Of a DNA stretch of 64,000 bases, positions 56,798 through 64,000 are shown piece after piece. Source of the DNA: Gyrodactylus bullatarudis (Eukaryota > Platyhelminthes > Monogenea > Gyrodactylidea > Gyrodactylidae). The notes under the pieces are model-generated. The model was not told the DNA's origin. It worked only from the letters and a program-made list of their open reading frames with translations, and searched no databases. The stretch spans positions 186,001 to 250,000 of the forward strand of contig SSNU01000034.1 in the NCBI GenBank assembly GCA_012064415.1, given 5' to 3'. How positions within the stretch are numbered: the first letter of the stretch is position 1; each line of letters opens with the position of its first letter. Both the position numbers and the translations under genes were made by a program.

Positions 56798-57830
56798 TCG
56801 TTTAAGAGTTGACTACATACGAACAAACAAAATCGAGACTTGAGACAAGTTTGTTTTTATTCATACGAAAATTTAATTCATGTAAAAATTTTACAGTAAG
56901 ATTTGAATTAAGTTCAATAACATTGAAATTCTAATAATTCTGTAATTTACATTATTCAGCTGGAATTTTTCACTGACTCTGTATTAAGTGTTTTTTTTAA
57001 CGTCTGCTTAAAATTGCAATTAAGCTATTTTTGATTATTTAAGCTATTATAGTCTAATTTCGACTCTAAAAAATAAAATTCTTGAAATATATCAAACGAA
57101 ATCCTTTTAAGTTCTGAGATGTCACTGTCGTATTGCATTAGATCTCATTTTTTCAGCAAAAAATTTATATCAACGAGTCAATATCATATTCAAAAATTTA
57201 TAATCATAGTTTTCAGCCCAAGTTTTGGACACTATGCTTTAGTTTGTTTAGTACGTAGCCAAGTCATTCCATTAATATGCTAATAATGTAAGTGAACTTG
57301 TGTCAATTGATGTGCTTCGCCTTAAATTTAGTTTATTGGTGACTAATCTTAATGTAAGATCCTTCAGTTAGTCATCGTCTACTCCCCATGTTTGTATACC
57401 AAGCATATACCATGTATTTATAGGAAAGTATATTTTGCTAATAACAGTTCTTTATATGAATTACTATGTTACGTGAAATATTTAGATTGTCGTACAGACA
57501 CGTACTTAGTGACCTTGAACTCCAATAACCTTTGTCAACCAATAGGAGCGTTTGAAAATTTTAACCAATCAAATCACGTTATAAGTGAATAACCCATTGC
57601 AAGGATTGAATATCAACTGAGATAGCATTATGAAACATACACTCTTTTGATAAAAGTATAGAGTCAACTCTCACATTATTATCCTGATTCTTTCATTTAA
57701 AAATATCTCTCTCATATTAAGGAAATATCTACTATCTAAAAATTATATCAGTTATTCAATGAATCTTTGCCAAAAACTATTCGGATTATTATTCTAAAGA
57801 TTAAAGTGTAAATGTCTACTGTCTGCAGCA
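56798..57830. other. Divergent intergenic region between SNX13 and the gene at 57831
   Basis: About 1 kb separates the two head-to-head start codons. The sequence is AT-rich. I see no known repeat family and no conserved regulatory motif that I would name. A strong acceptor (tactgtctgcag at about 57828) just before ATG 57831 suggests that the right-hand gene has an upstream 5' exon, perhaps in this region. Confidence 0.4.
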
Positions 57831-60145
57831 ATGTTTTTCTTCAAGTGAGTTCATGATTATTTCCATTGGTATTGAGTTCTATATTTTCATTATCCTAATT
57901 ATAGAATTGCAGAAGCCATCATTAGTAGTCAAGAGTTGACTAATTCAGATCTTGAAAATTTATGTGATTCATCAGAGGATTCCCTGGATCTCAATGATAG
58001 TGAACTGGAACAATCAGAATTATTAAATGTCCTCCGTGAAGACAATGAACGCCAAAACAGAAAGAAAATATTTCATAAAGGATTATTATTTAATCTACTC
58101 TCATGTAGGAATAATGACAAAACTCGCCAGAGTCTGTACAGAATGTCAAAATTAATCAGTTCCAAGAAATTTACAGATATTTCCAGTACGTATTATCAAC
58201 GAACGCTTGGAAAAAGAAATAACTCTTTCTCTGAAGATTTCAAAACAAAGATCAATGAAGAAAGACGGTCCAAACTTTTAAGGCGTAGTGAAATTGTAAG
58301 TTTTTACTTCATTATAAAAAATAACATGTATCTTCTAATTTATTTACTAATAATTTAGATGAATAATAAAGGTAATTCGAATTGTCAAAAATCTACTCAA
58401 GATCTACTCATACCGACAGATGTTTACGAAATTCTACAAAGAATATCTAGTTATCTTGATTCGAACCAGGGATCTTCGCTGGAACTTGGCTCAAATATTG
58501 AAGATAATCTGATTCGAATTAGAAGCAATTTATTCTCATTAAAAGATAAACTACTTTCGAGTACCATCACTTCCAAATTGTCCACTCGAGATTTGTTGAT
58601 TCTCACCAAATACGTCCGCAGCAATATCAGAAATCTTTCGGGCTTTTCAGATAATAATAATACAAACCAGAATTCCGAGGAATTGGAAGACCAAGATGAA
58701 ATAAAAATTTTCAATAATAATAACAATAGTAACAATGATCGAGGTTCTCAAGACTATCCTGAAATAAATAACAACGAAACACAGGAAAGTAACAAAATCG
58801 GTTTTAAAAAAGAAGACGACTCCAAACTAATCTTGGTTCAGTTGGCCAAAAAAACTGCCCAACCCATTCAAGCACGAATCAATGAATTTCTCAAGAATAT
58901 TGTTGATTTTGTGTCAAAGAATTATCAATCGATAAAGATTACAGCCGATGGCCTAAATAATAATGTCAATCGTAGTGAAAACTCTGATAGAAGGGAAGAC
59001 TGGATCCCAATTCTCAAAGTTACATGGCACAGACTCTTGGCTCTGTCCATGGCTGAGCAAGGAACTGATCCAGTTATCGTCAATCAAATTCATGAAATCA
59101 TCCCATCATCTACTCCAATCAGTAGAGGCCACTCTATGGAAAATCTTACCGGGTTCACAAAAGGTAAGTTCAAGATTTGATCATCATTACATCATCGTAC
59201 ATGACTCTTTCATTACACAGAAAAAGATCAGGCCAAGGATCCTCTCTCCGAGTTATTCTCAACCTATTCCTCATTTGAAAGTAGCAGTGAGGAGAAAATA
59301 CCGAATCGTTTCTTTGCCGACAGACTCCTTGCCTGTCTCAGAGATCTCCAGAGTGTTTCACTTCAAACTCAAGAGTACCTCTTAATCAGACATGCAATTC
59401 TCTTTACGGGTAAATTATTGAAAATCTTTTTCTAACTGTACAAAACTAAACTAAAATTTCCTTAGCCTTTGAGCCTAGTTATCTACCTTCATTTGCTTTG
59501 AACTTGATTAAAGCAGTTCGAGCGATTCGTAATTGTCCATTGGACTCTGAAACTCTGATTACAAGTCTGAATACTTTGGTGGTTCTATGTCCGAAACAAA
59601 TTGCTGCACTATTTTGTGACCATCTAGTCAAGAGACACACCAAAGTTGATAACACATCTCAACTAACATCAGACAATAACAATAGTCCTACCAAGTTTGA
59701 TTCACACCTTGATTATCTCTTACATACGGAGAGTTTCTCGCCATCTACAAATCATGCGAAACCAAATGATACCTCTGAATTGTACAACCATTGTCAAATT
59801 CACAAGGCAGCTGAACGAATCGAAAGCCATCAACATTTCCTTAACAACTATGACTGTGATTGTCTATGTGATAAAAAGGTCTCTATATTATCTACCGTCT
59901 TGAATAAGAAAAAGTAAGTTTTACCAATTTCTCTAATACTATTTTTTTCATAATATAATAATGCCTGATGATAAAATTGAATTCTATAATCCTGACCGGC
60001 TCATTCATTTAGTTCATTCATCTGCTACTTTTTTAATTCGTAAAAATTCAACAACAAGGTTGAGCTCATCTCACCTCACTTTACTTTTAGTAATGCTCAG
60101 ACAACCAAAAAGTCCAAACTCCTCCTCTCGCCAAGTCAAACGTGA
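57831..60145 (+). CDS. Unidentified protein, possible divergent nuclear-receptor-type ligand-binding domain
   Basis: Exons 57831-57844, 57905-58295, 58359-59163, 59221-59409, 59466-59913 and 60091-60145 (TGA) close in phase: 1902 nt, 633 aa. The first half is polar and acidic (LCDSSEDSLDLNDSELEQSE), with an N-rich low-complexity tract at about 230-260. The second half has segments arranged as in nuclear-receptor ligand domains: INEFLKNIVDFVSKNYQSI, then WIPILKVTWHRLLALSMAEQ (helix 3-5 pattern), LLACLRDLQSVSLQTQEYLL with IRHAILF (helix 7-8 pattern), and LITSLNTLVVLCPKQIAALF (helix 10 pattern). No zinc-finger DNA-binding domain is visible. Either it lies in an upstream exon or the protein lacks one. 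The receptor reading is inference from pattern only. An acceptor just before the ATG means the true start may be further upstream. Without the last splice, the frame ends at 59917. Confidence 0.6.
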
Positions 60146-60594
60146 TTTAGATAATTAAATGAAAAAAAAACCATCATCAAAATCATAATTATTTCAAATG
60201 AACCAGCTACTCTATATACATATTTCTTACACAATATTCATCATGATATTATATCAAAATTATCATCATTTTGTAAAGTTTTTCACTTTTTTATACGAAT
60301 CCTTTTTTATTGTATTTTGTACAAATTTAAATCCGAAAGAAAAATAGATCCGGTGCTTTTCTACATTTTTTCCCATTACAACAAACAAATCAATTCCATC
60401 TGTAAATTGGAATCATTCTCTAATGTTATTTTTAAACTAAACCTTTTATAGTTTCACGTCTCCCTCCTTCCATTACTACTAAACAAACGTGTATCACATT
60501 ATCACTATTGGATTGCCTGACTATTTCTAGATTTGTACATTTCAAGTTTAAGTGATATCTCATTGTACATCTTTTATATTGGAATTAGGAATAC

Positions 60595-60600
60595 AATAAA
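60595..60600 (+). terminator. Poly(A) signal of the gene at 57831
   Basis: AATAAA in atacaataaaacc lies 450 bases past the stop. A second one occurs at about 60916 (ccaataaag). The interval is U-rich in the transcript sense and contains several ATTTA-like words. Confidence 0.5.
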
Positions 60601-63030
60601 ACCTAATAATGATAAAATATCCAAATTGTTGAAAATTCCATTTTTCATACATTTTGATGTTTGAATTGATCATTGGATCATGAGAGTGTTCCCTACCTCC
60701 TCATAACTTACTTTCATTTTATTCTGTACCTTTTACGACCCTCAAGAAACTATCAAGAAAAAGTGTGATGTTGTAAATAGAAATTTATTACTATTATTAT
60801 TGTATTATGAAGTTTATATTATTATTATTATGCAACAGAATCTTTGGACTCTAGGAGAATAGAGAAAAGCCAATAAGGTTATTATTACATTAAATGTATT
60901 CAAATCAATTGTCCAATAAAGAATATTATTATATTATCAACTTACTTATTATAATTCTCTGACGAAAGATTTCAATACTATACCAGACTGATCTGGGAGG
61001 AGTCCATTTTAAAGTACGATGATCTTTTCAAACCAACTTTTCTTTTCTATTCAACTACTACTATATTGTCAACGAAAAAAGAGAAAAAATGTATAATTTA
61101 AAAAGTTTATCTGAAAAATAATGAGAAAATTAGAATACAGTAGTAGCAGTACGCATATGCAGACTATGGAATAGCATTACCAGTAGAATAGATGTTGTAA
61201 AATGATAATTTTATTTTTTTCATTGAAAAAACTCAATACTACTACATTCATTCATTTGTTCAAAATGTATACGAAGAGACTATCTAGTGTAATATATCAT
61301 ATATTTGCATACAGACTCTGTATTTCAGAGGTACGTATACATAAAAACACTCAAATATTAGACTAACTTACGCACCAAAATAAAAACTAACGATAGAACT
61401 TTTGTACAATACAAACTTTTGCTCAGTATTTTTGATGCTACAATTTAATACATTACGAAAAAAACATAGAAAAGGTCAAGCGAGGTCAAAGGGCTAACTC
61501 CCTGTGAATGAATAAGAGAGATAGAAAGATAGAGAATAACTATACTACTGGTTAGTCATCAATGAACTAAATTCAATTTTCTATCTTACCAGCTAAAGTA
61601 TTTTTGTATTATAACAGTATAAAAGTATACTGTAGTACATAGTTCTTCTTTTTCTAACAACCATTCCAATAATATACGACGTATAAAGTTAAGAAAGTTT
61701 ACTTATTATTTTCAATGTTTGGTCCTATTAACTACAACCCGGGTTGGAATGATTAAACTAAGAACTTTATTTGATAAATTGATTTCAGAATCAATTAAAC
61801 CTAGAAGATTACAGTTGAAATGCTTAATAATTATAACCGAGGTCGGATACTAAACTTTACATAGCAACTTGAAGAAAAAAAAATCTCAGCAAACTGATGT
61901 GATGTCCCTCCGAGAAATCCAAGTTTTGTTTATCTATTGTTTCATGTTTCTTCTTTTTTTCTATAAACTCTTATTCTGTAGAGTCTTATTTACCTCAGAA
62001 TTTATCTGAAATCATGAATAAACTTTTACATTTATTGAGCACTCTTAGCAAAGTCTAAAATGTGATTTTGAATTGATATTCTCTCTTATTCGAATGATTC
62101 AAAATAAAATAAAGAGCAAACTCTAAAAATTAATTGATTTACTTGAATTTCCTCTTGGAAATAGAAAAAAATTCTTTTAATTATTAAAGTAAAAAGTTTA
62201 TATCTCAATGAACCTCATAAACCCTAGTTCATATTATGAATTAAATTGGCCATGCCACAATAAAATATAATGTAATGAGTTTGTATTAGAAGAGGAAAAG
62301 TGTTAGTAATCCATGATGATTACTAATCACACACATACACGTTATAATCCTAATAAATGTATGCAAATATTTGTACTTTTCATAAATATACAGTATATGG
62401 ATATGTCATCTACATAATATCCCCAAATGGTAAAGAAAAAACACACTCCCATATCATCATAAAAAATATACTATGTGAAAGGAAAGAGAAGGGCACAAGA
62501 ATTATTATTATTATTCTTCAAACGTTGAATCATCATCCTCAATATCATCGTAATTCGTTTCTTTTATACTTAGAAGGGAAATATCCTTTTTTTCATTGTG
62601 TAAATACACTCTAATTATAATCCACCCTATAATATAGGCTATCCTCTGAATCTCTACCCTCTCTAGAAAGGCAAACTACTCTGGAAGTAGAAAATTGTAT
62701 AGAATGTTGGTCCCTGTTTTATGAAAAATTGTGCACTACTCATGGTACATAGAACCTCGTGCTCAAAAAAACTCATACAGTGTATTCTATGAGTGTTGGC
62801 CAAGTTGATTGTATTTTCTACAATGCATAGATAGATTCTATAGCAGTCTGTATTGGGAAAGGAATGAGAATTATCTATTGTTATTTAAATGTCATTAAAT
62901 ACAGTGTATGCATTAATTTGATCAATAACTTTATGAATCAAAGTTTTGGAAATTTCCAAAAAACTAAGAGAATTAGGTTAAGATTTAGTCCAGAATGAAT
63001 TTTTGGCTAGAGTTTTATTAATTTTTTATC
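60601..63030. other. Intergenic AT-rich stretch
   Basis: I see no exon or recognisable repeat family. There are short simple repeats (attattattatt at about 60790 and 62505; agagatagaaagatagagaa at about 61517) and a 3'UTR-like character in the first few hundred bases. The open frame at 62357-62614 has no features of a real protein. Confidence 0.45.
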
Positions 63031-63033
63031 AAT

Positions 63034-63337
63034 GTGTTAGAGAATTTTTTTTTCATGACTCGCATTCAATCTTTTGTCTATCCTTTGGTATGTGAATACA
63101 CTGATTACGAATCTATGGTTGTTGCAAGTCAATTATTTTTAATTCAAAAGTTATCAATCAAAAATTGGGTCATGTTCTGATCCAACAACAGGCTATCTCT
63201 TTGTAGCTTTAGCAGATAGAGTTCAGGCGATTCCATATTTGAATTCCACAGATATTATTACAGATTATTATTACTCGATAAAAGTTGTTTTACTTTTTTC
63301 CATTATGCTGGGAAGTAGATTTTCAAAAAAAAACGTT
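63034..63337. mobile_element. TTAA MITE family copy interrupted by a piggyBac element
   Basis: It follows the family from gttagagaatttttttttc through catgactcgcattcaatctt to tttcaaaaaaaaacgtt. At that point a TTAA is followed by a full transposon terminus instead of the aagaaa continuation seen in the other copies. Confidence 0.8.
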
Positions 63338-64000
63338 TTAACCCTAGAGTACCCACCTGGGGTATTTTTACATTAAGTTAAATATAATTAGAATTTACCA
63401 AGCTATTATAAAGATTTCACAACTGAAATTTTAAGGCTTTATATTGATTGTATAAATCTATAATTATCTAGTATTTTCATCAAAAAATTATCACTTAATG
63501 ATAGTCAAATTAAAATAAATACACTAATTACCACTTGGGGTATTTTTTACCCCATGTATTTTCCTTCATTTTTACAATGTCAAGCGGAGAATCGGTTCAC
63601 GGGGAAGACAGCTCAAGCTCGGATGGGCATTTGACTCTTTCATCTTTATCGTCACTTTCATCTGATTCGGAAGATGAACCTGAAATTTACTCATCAAAGA
63701 ACAAAAATTATATTTGGAAACCTGATCCTGTTCAAGCACCTGTAGGAAGATTACCGATGCAAAATGTCATGAGATCTCGTCCAGGTCCGACAAAATTTGC
63801 AACTTCAAGAATCAGTGATGAATCAACAGCATTTGCTTGCATTTTTCAAGATTTTTTGCTTAGGGAAATATTGAAGTATACCAACAAATATGGTAAAGAA
63901 CAAGATCCAAATTGGAAGGAAATTTCTTCTTCTGAGCTCTGTACATTTATCGCTCTGAATATTTTAGCTGGTGTATACAAAGCCCATGATGAGCCTATAA
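63338..64000 (+). mobile_element. piggyBac transposon, 5' part (continues past window)
   Basis: TTAA at 63338-63341 is followed by CCCTAGAGTACCCACCTGGG at 63342, a CCCT-type piggyBac terminus. A related word, ccacttggggtattttttac, recurs at about 63531 with an inverted tail (ggggtattttttacccc), a sub-terminal repeat. The transposase start codon lies at 63577. The insertion is in a TTAA of the MITE copy. Confidence 0.88.
63577..64000 (+). CDS. piggyBac transposase, N-terminal 141 codons (cut by window end)
   Basis: The open frame from ATG 63577 runs to the edge. An acidic serine-rich start (MSSGESVHGEDSSSSDG, SSLSSLSSDSEDEPE) is followed by TKFATSRISDESTAFACIFQ, LLREILKYTNKYGKEQDPNW and KEISSSELCTFIALNILAGV. 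The last block matches the family motif in which a W-K--..EL..F.G..I..G lead-in precedes the catalytic core. The three catalytic aspartates lie beyond the window. No stop or frameshift is seen in the visible part, so the element may be intact. Confidence 0.9.
   Translation, partial: MSSGESVHGEDSSSSDGHLTLSSLSSLSSDSEDEPEIYSSKNKNYIWKPDPVQAPVGRLPMQNVMRSRPGPTKFATSRISDESTAFACIFQDFLLREILKYTNKYGKEQDPNWKEISSSELCTFIALNILAGVYKAHDEPI

Noticed and set aside
57392..57592. ORF upstream of the gene at 57831 as a possible DNA-binding domain exon
   Set aside because: Its few cysteines do not follow the C-x2-C-x13-C-x2-C pattern and no acceptor or donor fits.
62357..62614. 85-codon ORF as a small gene
   Set aside because: AT-rich, low-complexity translation, no splice or start context, no domain.
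1..64000. CRISPR array, bacterial operon or phage features
   Set aside because: Spliced genes, poly(A) signals and eukaryotic transposons rule out a prokaryotic origin; no array of spaced direct repeats is present.

Overview
This is AT-rich eukaryotic nuclear DNA. Its genes are split by GT-AG introns that are short inside PAXIP1 but many kilobases long elsewhere. Protein resemblance and the repeat content (Penelope-like, Tc1, hAT, piggyBac and LINE elements) suggest an arthropod, possibly a copepod crustacean. The species cannot be settled from the sequence alone.

Layout: (1) 670-1163, plus strand, the 3' end of an unrecognised gene. (2) 3210-16410 or beyond, plus, a CAMK-group Ser/Thr kinase spread over repeat-filled introns. 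(3) 24382-29092, minus, a complete TBC1D13-type Rab GAP (7 exons, 396 aa). (4) 29506-39262, minus, a complete PAXIP1/PTIP gene (19 exons, 2333 aa) with six BRCT domains and an unusual long Q/N-rich C-terminal tail. (5) 39623-42301, plus, an uninterrupted 892-aa microsomal triglyceride transfer protein large subunit, divergent from PAXIP1 across 360 bp. (6) 45587-56797, minus, a complete sorting nexin 13 gene (12 exons, 956 aa) with an intact Tc1 transposon in its last intron. (7) 57831-60145, plus, a 633-aa protein of uncertain identity whose C-terminal half may be a divergent nuclear-receptor ligand-binding domain. (8) 63577-64000, plus, the N-terminus of a piggyBac transposase that runs off the edge. 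I joined the exons by hand. For PAXIP1, SNX13, TBC1D13 and the gene at 57831 every junction phase closes and the total length is a multiple of three.

The rest is mostly mobile DNA: a dispersed family of long hairpin repeats, a TTAA-flanked piggyBac-like MITE family (five copies), a hAT relic with an 8-bp target duplication, a tRNA-derived SINE, a 5'-truncated LINE, and several Penelope-like (PLE) remnants. One PLE relic (51.4-52.95 kb) carries a GIY-YIG endonuclease segment between inverted pseudo-LTRs.

The most interesting signal is a set of seven hammerhead-ribozyme-like motifs linked to these PLE sequences. Several keep the CUGAnGA and GAAA core boxes, and helix I is re-paired with different bases in different copies, which is what a folded RNA would preserve. 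One lies in a 198-bp insertion with a perfect 12-bp target duplication, which looks like a tiny non-autonomous ribozyme element. The host genes are housekeeping genes for membrane traffic, lipid transfer and chromatin/DNA-damage signalling, and I see no operon-like functional grouping.
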